Assembly: GCA_025201805.1 (NCBI GenBank)
Contig: MU619335.1
Location: 1,910-62,499, forward strand
DNA: 60,590 bases
Source: Parasitella parasitica
Taxonomy: Eukaryota; Mucoromycota; Mucoromycetes; Mucorales; Mucoraceae
Direction of reading: 5' to 3'
A model generated the notes under the pieces. It did no database searches. It was not told where the DNA came from and was given only the letters and a program-made list of their open reading frames with translations. Both the position numbers and the translations under genes were made by a program. Of this stretch, positions 37,109 through 48,926 are shown one piece after another; positions within the stretch are counted from its first letter, which is position 1; each line of letters starts with the position of its first letter.

Positions 37109-38470
37109 TCAAATTGAGCTTTTCATGTAATTGCTGCTACTTTTTTGTTTTTGCTCTTGCTGCTTTCTTTCTCTCTTCTTTTTGAAATGCTTCATATTTT
37201 GTTGTTTTCTCTCCTTAAATTCTATCAGCCTTCGCTCGACTTCACCCAGGTAATGCTTGGAAAAGACATCGATATAATAGCTGGCGCCGTTCCATACGCT
37301 GACCGCAAACATGATAACCAAGCTGCAAGAATGGAGCCAGAAGCACTTGTAATAGAAATACGTAAGAGCACTTGTACCCAATGCATACCAAAATTGCCAA
37401 AATATCAACATTTGCAGCTTATATTTTTCGCCAAAGATGGTTGTAATTGCTAAAATGAAGGACTTTTTATGATTTTCTCTATTTAGCAAGGCAGTGTAGG
37501 ATGTTGCCCTAGATCCTGACTCGACTTTCTCTCTCTTGGCCACAATGACAAAGAAAACATAAAAGATCTGCCAAGCGAAATAAAAGCTCGTAGACACAAA
37601 CAAGGCATGCCACCATCCCATGACAGGCATCTTGGCTATGGCAGGGAAAAACTTATCTCTGTAAACAAGAGCTTCTGCAGGGTTGCCATGAAGTACAGTA
37701 AACCAGCGAAGAGTATAGGTAACCAGAGGTGGAAAAATGTGAATGAATACCGACGTTACTTTATCTAAAGAGTGGAAAACAAGTGAATTGCGCCAAGTAA
37801 TGATAGCCCACAAAACGGGGCCATTTGTCAATGTAAAAGCAGCCGTATAAAGTAATGTGGATGACGGAAATACCCATAGTGACAGCAGTGTCAGCAAATT
37901 CACAAAGTAGCATAAATCGAAAAAGAAATAATGCCACTGCTTGGACTTGTATACATGAAAGCGAAGCGTAATCAAATAGCACAGCTGAACAATGTAATAG
38001 ATGGGGATCCAGACAGGTAAACGGGCAGCAATGACAGGAGTAATGCATGCATTGCCTACACCCACTACAAAAGATACTTTGTCATGCAACCTGACTGCGT
38101 TGGCATCACGATGCAATCGGGTTCTGATGGTGCTATATTGGTTCAGGATCCGGTTTTGAATCATGGCCCTTCGGGCTTTGGGCGAAATCTTCTGTTTGTG
38201 TAGCCGGCCTTTCGTAATCGAGCTCAATTCATTTGACAGACGCATTTTGATTTCATCTTTCACATCTTTCAGTTGCGCAATAATATGTTCAAGAGCAGAG
38301 CTTAGTGCTCCAGTCATATCATAATCATCTCTGGCAACAAAATCATGAGAATTCCAGCTGTCAACAATCGTTAATTCGTCGGTTTCGTATTCAGTGAAAT
38401 CCTCGGATAAAAGAGTCGATGAATCTGATTCATGTGCATATAGATGATTCTGCTTTGCCTCCATCAACAT
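37109..38470 (-). CDS. GPC1: Glycerophosphocholine acyltransferase Gpc1 (DUF2838)
   Basis: Gpc1 acylates glycerophosphocholine to lysophosphatidylcholine with acyl-CoA, recycling choline lipids in the ER. The gene is a single exon of 453 residues. An acidic N-terminus with helical region (about 55-130) precedes a block of about eight hydrophobic segments starting near KVSFVVGVGNACITPVIAA. The family core NGPVLWAIITWRNSLVFHSL, KVTSVFIHIFPPLVTYTLRW is present. It ends in a Lys/Arg/Gln-rich cytosolic tail (KHFKKKRERKQQEQKQK). No introns are needed, in contrast to most neighbours. An upstream Met lies two residues before the second Met (MLMEAK); either could be used. Confidence 0.88.
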   Translation of the reverse strand: MLMEAKQNHLYAHESDSSTLLSEDFTEYETDELTIVDSWNSHDFVARDDYDMTGALSSALEHIIAQLKDVKDEIKMRLSNELSSITKGRLHKQKISPKARRAMIQNRILNQYSTIRTRLHRDANAVRLHDKVSFVVGVGNACITPVIAARLPVWIPIYYIVQLCYLITLRFHVYKSKQWHYFFFDLCYFVNLLTLLSLWVFPSSTLLYTAAFTLTNGPVLWAIITWRNSLVFHSLDKVTSVFIHIFPPLVTYTLRWFTVLHGNPAEALVYRDKFFPAIAKMPVMGWWHALFVSTSFYFAWQIFYVFFVIVAKREKVESGSRATSYTALLNRENHKKSFILAITTIFGEKYKLQMLIFWQFWYALGTSALTYFYYKCFWLHSCSLVIMFAVSVWNGASYYIDVFSKHYLGEVERRLIEFKERKQQNMKHFKKKRERKQQEQKQKSSSNYMKSSI

Positions 38471-39083
38471 GATATGGACGTTCAGGTTAGTGTTATATCA
38501 AAATAAAAAAAAAGAAGAAGAGAGTAGAGAAAAGATACGAAAGAAGCATGTGTCCTGAAACAAAGGTGATCTTTTAAACTATCAAAATTAAGGTTTGGAA
38601 TTCAGGTTTAACTACACGATGCGATCATCCCATCAGGCTGTATTTAATCACAAATCATGTCTGAAAGCGTGTCGTTCGTATGAGGCTTCTTAGAAATGAG
38701 TAGCCTAAACGCTATGAATGCTCTTGCTAAAGGATTTGAGCGCTCAATGAGAATCTTTGAGCTGAATACTACCAAAAAAAAAATTAGTCTGGGCAAATTT
38801 TGCGCTGTCATTCGTATGAGGGCTACTAACCGTTCGCATCGGCAAAAGCTAAATGTATCGTCAATGTATTTGAGCTTTCTTTGAGGGTAGGGTAGGCAAG
38901 TGAATCAGTTCCGAGCCAAGATTTACTGCAGATGTTACATGAATCTTTGTTGTCAATAAGAGTCCGGCCGTTAATTAAGGGTACATTGTGCGGTTCGGAA
39001 AAACTTGCGAAAACAAAAGATCCATAAAGGATCAACGATTTCAAAAGCGTAACAAACCCTCCCTTTTCTTATCGATAGTAGAC
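38471..39083. other. Promoter region of RPS28 and acyltransferase genes
   Basis: This divergent intergenic stretch has no recognisable gene. An AT-rich region with short frames occupies 38690-38880. Confidence 0.5.
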
Positions 39084-39520
39084 ATGGTAAGCTCATCAAA
39101 TTCAACAAAATAGACCAACAATGATGTTTTGGGGATATCGATCAGTAAAATCATTGAGATGGATTGAAAAAAAAAAAAAAAAAAAAAAAAAACTGAAGGA
39201 TGAATGGAAAATGTTGCATTTTTTGATGTTTGGATGGAAATGTCAAAACAACTGTTCTCCCTGCAGCATCATTTCAACCAAGGACACAAAGTATTAACCG
39301 ATTATGAACTTGATAGGACTCTTCAAAGACCCCCGTCAAGCTCGCTAAAGTCATCAAGGTCCTTGGCCGTACCGGTTCTCGTGGTGGTGTCACTCAAGTC
39401 CGCGTTGAATTCATGGACGATACCCACCGTTCCATCATTCGTAACGTCAAGGGTCCCGTTCGTGAAAACGACATTCTCTGTCTTTTGGAATCTGAACGTG
39501 AAGCTCGTCGTCTCCGTTAA
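39084..39520 (+). CDS. RPS28: 40S ribosomal protein S28 (eS28)
   Basis: A component of the small ribosomal subunit near the mRNA exit channel. Exon 1 is just the start codon (39084-39086). A 230-nt intron follows, beginning GTAAGC, and exon 2 (39317-39520) starts [20 protein letters not shown]. The 68-residue product keeps the family core [39 protein letters not shown] and the final RRLR. The intron is longer than others in the window and contains a run of about 26 A. An intron immediately after the ATG is a known arrangement in fungal ribosomal protein genes. Confidence 0.93.
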
Positions 39521-39765
39521 AAAAAAAAAAAAAAAAAAAGAAGAAAGAAAGGCATGTACACCAAAAACTGAATTTTGCAGCAATCATTTTGTGGACAATT
39601 TTCAATACAAACCCGTTGATTTTCTCTACGATGGACGATAACATATTTACAGTAGAAAGCATTTGACAATAAAACAACATTTTTGTTTTATCATGCTTTT
39701 TTCTCAAAACTCTGCAACCTCTTTCTATTGTTCACAATGCGATGTTTATTTATTATTATAGGCTG

Positions 39766-41640
39766 TTAATTGCCAGAAGGTGCACCCAGAAAAGATCTTA
39801 ATCTCTTTCTTGCCTTATCAGTTTCTGGATGAATGGCTGGATTTTTACGTGGTATCAAGGGAGGTGCAATAATTGGACTTGACTTATTGTTGGGCCTGTA
39901 GAGAGAGTAATTAGTTTTATATTGCTTAGAAAATGTGTTAGGCTGATGCCTTCTTACTCTTCATCGTCATTTAGTATTTCTTGCATTTTAAGTTGTCTTT
40001 TCATCTCTGTAAATGCCCATCGTTCAGCCTGTTGTAGCAAGAAGATCATTATTAGACTCGGCAAACGGTTTCCATTTTATCGGCCCGTACCTGTAATTTT
40101 ACTCTTTCTTGTCCTAATTCAATGGCTGCATTTGTAACCTTGCGCTGATCTTGCATTGCTTTTTTCTTTAGCAAACGGTATTTGTGCTTTGTGCCAGAAT
40201 TCAGTAGGTCTTCTACCGAATCCTCAGAGCTACCGGTTATACAAATTAGCTAGATTTCACTCAAAATACACTCTGTAAACTTACTCTGATGTGACATACG
40301 CAGCATCTGGTGTGGGATACAGTGTATCAAAAAACCCTCCTTCTGCAAATTTTTTGTATATTTTCGTTTTTCCTTCATACTCCTCTCTTGTTCGATCAAT
40401 GGTATCTAATAGTTCTTCAATGCTTTGTTCCAAGTTGAATATATGGTCTAATTTTTCCTTCATATCTTCTTCTGTATACTCTTTGGGCTGCTCATTTATT
40501 TGATACTCCCATTCTTCCTTCAGTCTGGCCAGCAGATCTTCAATTATCTTGAGCGACTCTTTTCCACCAATGTCAATCGGTAAACGGAATCGTGCTGTCT
40601 CATCATAAACGTCTCTTTTCTGCTGCTTTATTTCATCGAATCTATGCATTTCATTTTCTAATAGTCTGCGAATGGTGGTAAATATCTTCATGAGTCCTTT
40701 TCGTAGCTCCTCGCTTTCTATCCGCAATGTCCTCTCCTTGTTGCTGGATTTTGTTAAAAGATCTGTATACATGGACCGAATCTGAACCACTTGATCGTTA
40801 TCTGCCTCGTTGTTTGTTGTAGTTTCAAAGTGTCCATTCATATCTAGATAGGCCACATTCACCTTGGATCGCTGGTTCATACATTTCAACAGTCGTTCCT
40901 GGATTTTTGCTAGTTCTTGCTCGTGCTTATTAGTCTCATGCTACAAATTCCTGTCTGTTAGATAAAAAAACGGATGGTATAATATAGCTTTCTTTTACTT
41001 TACTGAGTATTGTGCCTTCATATAGTGCATGTTGTGCTTCAATTTTGATACTTCTTCTTTCAGTCGAGTTGTTTGCATTGTTTGATTTTTTAGATTAGTC
41101 TCGTTTGCTTCTAATTTTACTCTTGTATCTGTAATATGTTTTTCCTTTAAGGCTAATTCTCTTTTGTATTTTGTCTATAAACGATCAGCAAATGTTTTAG
41201 TTACAGTCTATTTGATCCGAATTTGTCTCGTTGTACCAATTGATCTTGTAATTCCTGCTTTTCTTTTTGGATTTGGTTGAAAGCTTGGACGCACTCCTCA
41301 CGCTCTTTTCCGTCTTTCTGTTTAGCCCACAAAAATATATTAGTATATCAAAGTAGTGGATATGATATCAGTAATACCTTTCGATCATTCAGTAATGTAT
41401 ATAGGCAATTGACTATGCGACATTTATCTTCTGAATCTGTAGTGTTGAAATCAAGTGGTACTGGATATCCATAACTTGTCAATAATATATTAATGTAATT
41501 TGATGAAGCCGCCAATGAATCTGGTGTGCAAAACCTGTATAGTTTGTTATTTCACGGCTGACTCAAGTGTACTGCTTTCATTTACTTTTCTGCTTCAGAG
41601 TACTGTTCTCCTGGGTGTGTTGGAGACAAGGGATCCTCCA
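39766..41640 (-). CDS. ADIP/SSX2IP (Msd1)-like coiled-coil protein
   Basis: ADIP-domain proteins anchor microtubule minus ends at centrosomes or spindle pole bodies. The N-terminal part, read from exons at about 41640-41360, shows SLAASSNYINILLTSYGYPV and PLDFNTTDSEDKCRIVNCLY, TLLNDRK, matching the ADIP opening. Small coiled-coil exons follow (about 41250-40985). A large exon (about 40939-40281) reads HETNKHEQELAKIQERLLKC and then SMYTDLLTKSSNKERTLRIE, KIFTTIRRLLENEMHRFDEI. C-terminal exons end APPLIPRKNPAIHPETDKAR, KRLRSFLGAPSGN with stop at 39766-39768. The gene has about seven exons. The start codon was not resolved; an upstream exon may be missing. Family assignment rests on the N-terminal block and coiled-coil order. 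Confidence 0.7.
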
Positions 41641-42179
41641 GTGGGCTAAATCATGGTTAATAACTACAGCTTGCTGTGGTAAATTACGGCTGATGCCAAC
41701 CTTAAATCAAACAATTGTGCTTCGTCCATTACCAAAACAATTTATTGTATTCATAAAGACTTGTGAAAGCGCGTCTTGTCCCATTCAAATCAATGAAATT
41801 GAGGCCTTCAGCGGTCACGCTATCATGGTTGTCTACATTATGCTGGAAGCTTGAAAGTACAATTCTGATCAACTACGAATCTTAATGACAGGTGCCCCAT
41901 GTTTTATTCATGGTAGGCAAAATGATTAACGCTCGAAATACAAATTCTCATTCTCGACTCGTCATCCATCCGCAAAGCACTGACCCCGTAGATAGTAACA
42001 TTATCAAAGCATCCGATAAACAAGTTTACAGCTTCTATTATGCATACAAATTAGACCCTTTCATTCCAGGTATTTGAGGCTTAGAATTGCTTTATGAATC
42101 AATGTCCCTGAAGCAAATGGAAGAAATTTACAATGATTATTCCACAACTGTTTGCTATTATGAAGTATATCGGTACAAC

Positions 42180-42255
<76 letters not shown>

Positions 42256-42376
42256 AGCAAGAATTAGACCAAAACTCGAAAAAAGGGAGTGAGGTTACAA
42301 TGATAACTATCCGTGAAATGATAGGAAATTAAGAATGAAAATGGCGGTATGTGGGGACTAGGTGGGAAGGGGCTAG
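41641..42376. other. Intergenic with possible gene remnants
   Basis: Two short plus-strand frames (about 41692-41854 and 41892-42077) have somewhat protein-like composition but match no family I know and do not join convincingly by splicing. A 70-base poly(A) run follows at 42183. Confidence 0.4.
42183..42252 (+). repeat. Poly(A) tract, 70 bases
   Basis: An uninterrupted run of 70 A. It is far longer than the other A runs in the window (10-26). It may be a retroposition tail, a slippage product or an assembly artefact. Confidence 0.95.
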
Positions 42377-44017
42377 TTAAAAGTAGCTAGGATCGTTGCC
42401 ATAGCGACGACTAGCACTTTTAATGAGTGGTTCTTTTCTACTCATCTCTGAGGGACTATGATAACGATAATCGCCAGCAGCTCGATCCCTGAATTGTGAA
42501 GAGGCTCTTCTACTAGTATAGTAATCATCTAATTCTGTTGATCCTTGATCATAGCGATCCGATCTAGGTTCACTTTGGTTTTGTCCTTTTGTGCTTCTTT
42601 CATAGTTCGAGTAGTATCCACTGGGGTCTTCATGATGATATCCTGGTTTACTTGTGCTTTTAGATCTTTGTTGCTGATACTGTTGTTGCTCTCCTGAGCG
42701 AGAAAGAGGGTATAATGGCTTTTGAGTATAGCGATCATCATCATAACGAGGTTGGTCTCGACTACTTCTTGTCTGAGGAGTAGGAGGAGTATCACATCTA
42801 TCCCTGCCTTGGCTATAATGGCCATCACGATCATCATAATGGTTACTTTTGTATCTGTCATTAGAATATCTATCGTCATTTCTAGGTTGGCTATGACGCT
42901 CATAATCTCTATCTTGATGTTGGCTCCTGTGGCTATATCGATCATCCTCATAGTTATCTCTATTATTACTATATCGACCATTGCTGGTGCCACGATCCTC
43001 ATAGTCTTCTCTGTTGTAACGACTTCGATTTTCAGAGCTTAAGGGTGGCATAGGAGGTTGTGCTTGACGCAATTCCTGTCTCTCTCTTTCCCTGCTAGAC
43101 ATATTTTTTGCATCAGGGTTTTGTTCCCATAATCTTCTTCTCGAGGGTGCTCTCATGGGGCCGTCGGGTTGCTGCTTATACTGCTGCTGCTGCTGAACAG
43201 GCGATATTTCATCATTGCTTCTTCTATCGGAAGAAGATGCTCTTCTTGAAACAGCCAACTTTTCATCAAATAGCCATTCTGGCAAGCGAAGTCGTTTTCT
43301 TTCGTAGTGCTCTCGAAGAATTCTTGACACATGAGTCTCTCCTTCCCAATCGTCCTCGTCAGATTCTGCTTGTAGGATTAGCAAGAGTTTTATAGCATAG
43401 TATTACAAGCTTTTACCTGGTCCACGATCATCTCGAAGTGGAATTTTATCAGCCATATTTTGTGTAGCCTGGATCAATTTTCCCCATAATTTTCCGGCTT
43501 GTTTAGGTTTGTCATCTAGTAAACAAACCAAAGTTAAATCAGGGCACATGGTAAATCAGGAAAAGTGATTTTCATTACTTTGCTCGCTCAACTGCTTCCA
43601 CTTTTCATTTTGTCGAAACTTTCCCCATAACTTCTTACCAGAAGTTTCATTCTTTTCAGATAAATTAGTAGCAAAGTTGTTAAAATAAACAGAGTCTTCG
43701 TTTTCATCGTCTCGTTTGCTATTCTGGTGTCGAGAGGACCATTTAGAAGTTGGTGTTTCAGTTGATGAAAAGCTAGGGCTTGTTGATGAGGCCATGGAGG
43801 ATGATGATTCCGAAGAATTAGTCCTAGCATTCAATTCTAGAGATCCTGGTGATTCCAATCTTTTTTTGCTGTAATATTGAGAAGATAAAACAGGCATAGC
43901 AGGTCTTTCCACTGGTTGACATTTGTGGCGAGCAGGATATAAACCAACATCATGTCCACAGTCTTTACATAAAACTACTAGGGTTGAAACTCTGTAATCA
44001 ACTACTTGAGCACCCAT
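42377..44017 (-). CDS. Mso1-like (Sec1-binding) disordered protein with N-terminal zinc-ribbon-like motif
   Basis: Exons 44017-43579, 43515-43417 and 43368-42377 give about 509 residues. The N-terminus has a metal-binding-looking motif C17-x2-C with a later HxC (LVVLCKDCGHDVGLYPARHK). Two related blocks follow, KKLWGKFRQNEKWKQLSE and GKLWGKLIQATQNMADKIPL, either side of intron 1. The segment ETHVSRILREHYERKRLRLP and PEWLFDEKL resembles the Sec1-binding region of Mso1-type proteins, which act at exocytic SNAREs. The C-terminal 250 residues are Arg/Tyr/Asp/Ser/Gln-rich low complexity (RDNYEDDRYSHRSQHQDRDY), like disordered condensate-forming tails. Mso1 identity is tentative; the splice model and length are more secure. 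Confidence 0.6.
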
Positions 44018-46594
44018 TATTTTTTTTATTGATGTAAGGAAAGTGCAAGATATGAAGAACAAGAAGAAGAAAGGAGGTTAATCATGGCCGCTAAAATATA
44101 TTAAACTTAATGAAAAGGCACGAGGATCTTCCCATTGTACGACATGGAATAGATTTGAAAAGTAGTACACCAATCCAGGCCCTGGACTTTTTCTTTTTTT
44201 TTTTTTTGTACTTGATATATGTTTAGAACAAGTAAGATATTTATTGCACATTGGTTGTTTTAGACGATTGATTTAAATCGATCTTATAATCTATTTTCGT
44301 TATATTCAGATAATTAAGTGGGACTAATCTCCTTACTCGACCTTTTTTCATTGTACAGTGCCTCCAGTGCCAAATGGCGCCTTTTGAACTTCTAAATTGG
44401 CGCATTTGGCAATCTCAATAAACAAGCAATAATGAGTTCTGGATTTTTCTCAGAAAATGGGCTCGGTGGTGTTTACAACGAAATTGGTAGCAAAGCTTTG
44501 GATTGGGATGAAGGAAGATGACCATCCATACATAAAAAATTTTTTTTCTTGGTTGGGGCAATTTCTGCCAAGGCGTGGTAAACATTGAGATCAGAGCGTC
44601 TAACCCTGAACCGCAGATAAATAAAGTTGATAAACTTCGTAAAAGAAAATTACAACAGATCACAAAAAAAATTAGAGTCTAATGGCATTGCCACTGGCCA
44701 TTACATAATTTTCCTACAGAAGACAATGAACTGTACGGATCAATTTCCAGAGATGAAGGGACTTAACATTGTTATGGACAATATATCAATTCGTACGGCA
44801 ATAAAGGATTTTGAAGAGAAGATACAGAAATATCTACCTTCTTCAGTATTCACCTGAGATTGACAATCGATAATCTCTTGGATACTCGGCAATCACGCCA
44901 AAGAAGCCCATCAGGACAAGCCAAAGGAAAATATGCACCCCTTGGATGAGCACAAAGAAATTGATAATTAAACATCGCAACAACTCAATGAAATTGAGTT
45001 TCTGTTTGAATTTAATTTTGAGTATAAGTCTCATATGTTATATGGTCAGCTGTTGCCCCATCTCCCCTCCCGTAATATAGGGAAGATAACAACTTGAATT
45101 CGGGAAGGCTTCGTACAATATAAATAGACACTTACACAACAATTTTGGAAGCGAGAAGGCTGTATTCATTTTGAACGTCCACAATTAAAATAAATATTTA
45201 CGAAGCAATATAATCCCATATTTTATTGTTGGTAAAACTGGTAGTCATTCGAAGAAAACAATCCAATTCAATGGAAAAGAAAGAATGACCCATACACCAT
45301 ATGCAAAATCAATTCATTTGTATAAACTTGCTTGATTGACATTTTACGTATTTAGCATTGAATCTTTTAGGTGACAGCATAAATTTTCCTATTACCGAGC
45401 TGGCTCTCCCAAAACATATATCGATGATGATAGTGTTATATCAAGTTTACCTCTTAGGTCTCTTATACAAGGTCTCACTCTTTTAGTACTGGTATTTGAA
45501 GTTAATCATGGGTTAGTCCTGATTCACACTCTCCACAGGTTCTAGATAGTAAAGCTCTTTGTTATAGTATAGATTATGTATAAACACATCTATAGGATGT
45601 AGGTCTGTAATAAAGCTCAGAGGTATTTTCCATTTGACTTTTGACATGACAGACAGATCTTTCCCGGCACTAGGTTTTATAGACCTTAAAAATGCATTCA
45701 CTGTTATTTAAATAGTAGTAAAGTATGAAACTGGGTGAAAAATAAAGCTTTATTTATTAACAGACACTCGGTCATGAAAAGCAGAGGGAAAATTTAGTAA
45801 AAATATACATTCACCCTCATAAAACTTCTTAGATACCAATGAAAACATCAAAACAATTGCTGTTGTCAGATAGCGGTGTAGAGTCAACGCTCTGTTTTCC
45901 AAGTTGGATGTGGTTTTACGATCATTTAAGTAAAAATTATGAGCAAATATCTGATATTTATGATAAATATTGAAGAAGAAAACTCTTTTTTGCAGAGAAC
46001 TTTTGATAGAGACGTCGACCAGTGGAAATCAAGTTATGCTCATCGGATAGCTGTTCTATCCATAGAATACCATGGTTACTATTATTTCAACTCAGTTGCT
46101 ATGGCAACCGTTCCTGATCGGATCTTAGGTTAAATCTAAGGTTAAGGTTAAAAATCATCGATTATTCTATCAAGTATATAGAAGTAATCAATAGAATGTC
46201 TTGTACAAGAAACCATCTATTTTTTTTTTTTTACTTTTTTTAAGTTGCGGAACTCATCATTTTGGATTCAAAAAAAAAAAAAAAAAAATAATACTCCGCA
46301 ACGAATAAAAAAAAAAAAAAAAAAGATAGAGGTTATAACAATTAACTGATTAAATATAGAAATAGGTCTTGCAATTAAATATCAAACATGATCTGATTGT
46401 ATTTATTATAGATTGATTCATATTGATATATTCTAATATAAATAGACAGCTTCTTATCAATCAATAAACCAATAATTTTTATATCTGGTGAATTAAGTCT
46501 TTAAAATCTTTATCAATTACAATCACTTGCTGTGCTCATTTTCAAGACCTGACACAACAAGTAGTACAAAAAGAAAAAAAAATTCGACACATCT
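44018..46594. other. Gene-poor stretch with transposase relic
   Basis: Apart from the transposase remnant listed separately, no gene is supported. A hairpin-like pair (GCCAAATGGCGCC and GGCGCATTTGGC) sits at about 44369-44411. Several A/T homopolymer runs occur near 46220-46325. Confidence 0.5.
44430..44965 (+). pseudogene. Degraded Tc1/IS630-type DDE transposase fragment
   Basis: Plus-strand frames give ISAKGVVNIEIRASNPEPQ, then ATGHYIIFLQKTMNCTDQFP and EMKGLNIVMDNISIRTAIKD, corresponding to the middle D of the DDE catalytic site (VMDN). After a frameshift YLP...YSPEIDN marks the usual PPYSPELNP block before the last acidic residue. Several frameshifts and stops make it non-functional. A candidate end sequence TACAGTGCC lies upstream at about 44355; no matching right end was found. 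Confidence 0.65.
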
Positions 46595-48676
46595 TTAATT
46601 GTTGACAGCATCTCTCCAAGATTTCAAGTTGTGCGGAATACGCTTCCAAGTCTTTGGCTTGAAAATACTAACACCTTCTAGTGGATCGTGATGTTTGCGA
46701 TCTTCCATTTCGATGGTATGTCTATAATATCAAAACAATTAGTTTGGATGTAAAGCGTGACAATTTCGTCTACGATTCACTTACGCAATGATTTCTTCAC
46801 GTCCAGAGTCGAGATCAACCTCCAATAAGGGAACCATCTTTGTCTTCAGGATGAATTTGTAGCCAAAGAACAAAACAAGTACAACAGGAACACCGATATA
46901 GCACGCTATGATGTCTGGTGCTGATAGCGGCCTAGCCATCCAAGTATCATAACCTTGGCCCACGATGACAAACAAACAGATAGCAAAAGCAAAAATAGGG
47001 CCAACAGGAAATAAACGAGCTTTGAAAGGTAGCTCTGATAAATCTCTGCCTTGAGCAATATAGGCACGACGGAATCTCCAATGAGAAGCAGCAATTCCGA
47101 GCCATGCAATGAAACCAGCGATACCAGAGATGGATAATAACCAGGTATACACAACACCGTTGCCAAAGAGAGATGTCAAGAAAGCAAGCATGCCGACAGC
47201 GGCAGTCAAGAGAACACAGTAGATAGGGATACCGTTCTTTGTGAGACGAGTAAAGAACTGAGGTGCTTTGCGCTCAAGTGCAAGATCGTACAATGTGCGG
47301 CTCGATGCATAAAGGCCAGAATTACCAGCCGATAACACAGTAGTCAAGATCACCGCATTCATGAAATGAGCGGCGGCAGACATGCCAGCCTTTTGGAATA
47401 CTAGGGTGAACGGAGATACAGAGATATCAGAGACATCACTCTTGAGTAAAAGAGGGTCATCGTAAGGGATGATTAAACCAATGATAAATATGGCAAGAAT
47501 GTAAAATAAGAGAATACGCCAAAATACTTGCTTAATGGCTTTGGGAACGTTTTTGCGAGGATTTTCGCTTTCTCCAGCAGCTACACCGATCAACTCTGTG
47601 CCTTGAAAAGAGAAGCCAGCAGTCAAAAATGTACTCAAAACACCGAGGCCTTGAATTCCACCGTATTTAAATGTTTCAATGCCGTAATAATACCCTCCCA
47701 AAACGCCTGTGTCGACAAGAATACCGAGAATGATAAATATGATGACAACCAAGACCTTGATCAAGGCAAACCAATATTCTGCTTCACCATACCCTTTGAC
47801 TGAAAACAAATTGAGAGAAAGGATCAAGGCCAGAAACACAACAGACCAAACAGCACTAGGAAAATTGGGCAGCCAAAATGCCATTACCATGGACCCTGCG
47901 GTCTATTTACAATAAAATTTAAATGTTACACTGTAATTAGTATTTTTCAACAAAGTTTTGATCTGTGCAACCGGATCTGGTCTATTAATATTGTACGTTA
48001 CCAATTCTACTGCCACTGTAACTGCCCAGTTGTACCAATAATTCCAGCCAAGGGCAAAGCCCAATGCTGGATCAATAAATCTACCTGCATAGTTGTTGAA
48101 ACTACCAGATATAGGCAAATAAGTGGCCTAAGCATCAGAAGAAAGAAAATGAGAAAAAAAAAAAAAAAAAAACTGAAACCCTTGTTCATTGTATCTTGAT
48201 CACCACATACCATTTCGCCAAGACATTCCATCATAAAATATACCATCAAACCAATGAGGGCATAGGCAATGAGTGCACCACCAGGACCAGCTGAAGCAAT
48301 GGAAGCTCCCGAAGCCAAGAACAGACCTGTACCGATTGTTCCGCCCAGCGAAATCATTGTCAACTGTTGGCTGATCTGAGTACATTATACGCAAAGAAAA
48401 CAGGTATGAAGAGCTTACATGTCTTGCCTTCAAGGCTCTTTTCAAACGAGGCTTCTCTTGGTCGTTCAGCAATGAGCCGGGCTGAGTAGATCTAGAATAC
48501 TGACGAGAAATGTCCTCTCTAAATTCTTCTTGATGCGTTGTCGAGATGTCATTTTTATCGTCCATTTGCTCCAACTCGATTTTACTGGGCGCATCTGATT
48601 TCCTTGTCCGCATGTGCTCATTTGAAATGGACGCAGAAGAGCCTGCATCTTGTGCAGTGCTGCTATTCTTTGACAT
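46595..48676 (-). CDS. Amino-acid permease (YAT/AAP family)
   Basis: Plasma-membrane proton-coupled amino-acid uptake. Exons 48676-48419, 48375-48211, 48127-48002, 47902-46785 and 46721-46595 give about 597 residues. The cytosolic N-terminus is charged and Ser-rich. Helix 1 holds the substrate-binding signature MISLGGTIGTGLFLASG. Further family blocks are AYALIGLMVYFMMECLGEMA, TYLPISGSFNNYAGRFIDPA, GWNYWYNWAVTVAVELT, STFLTAGFSFQGTELIGVAA and GESENPRKNVPKAIKQVFWR. Twelve membrane helices are expected and the hydrophobic pattern fits. The C-terminal tail ends KPKTWKRIPHNLKSWRDAVN. Substrate range cannot be told from sequence alone. Confidence 0.94.
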
Positions 48677-48926
48677 GTTTTAAGAGATTTGAAAAGAGGA
48701 AAAAAAGAAGAATTAAAGTTTTGATTTCCACCCCGTGTGAAAGGTTTTATGGACACAGATTTGTGGGAATCATTTTCATTTTCGTGCTCCTACAGTTTTC
48801 CATCTTTAATATATGGTGTGTTGAAAAGAGATGAGATTATCTCTACGGAACACAAATGGAAACATGCTCATATAGTAAAGCCCCGCCTGTTTAAAATAGT
48901 AGACTTTTTTTATTTTATTTTATTTT

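Noticed and set aside
41692-42077. Possible small two-exon gene
   Set aside because: An acceptor-like ACAG precedes the second frame but no donor joins the first in frame, and no family is recognised.
42087-42332. Lysine-rich protein frame
   Set aside because: It is the translation of the 70-base A run.
42529-43042. Ile/Met-rich frames on both strands over the Mso1-like gene
   Set aside because: They are shadow frames of a low-complexity coding region; the spliced three-exon model explains the sequence.
45513-46133. Short frames at 45513-45701 (minus) and 45939-46133 (plus)
   Set aside because: No family motif, no splice partners, and AT-rich context; not distinguishable from chance.
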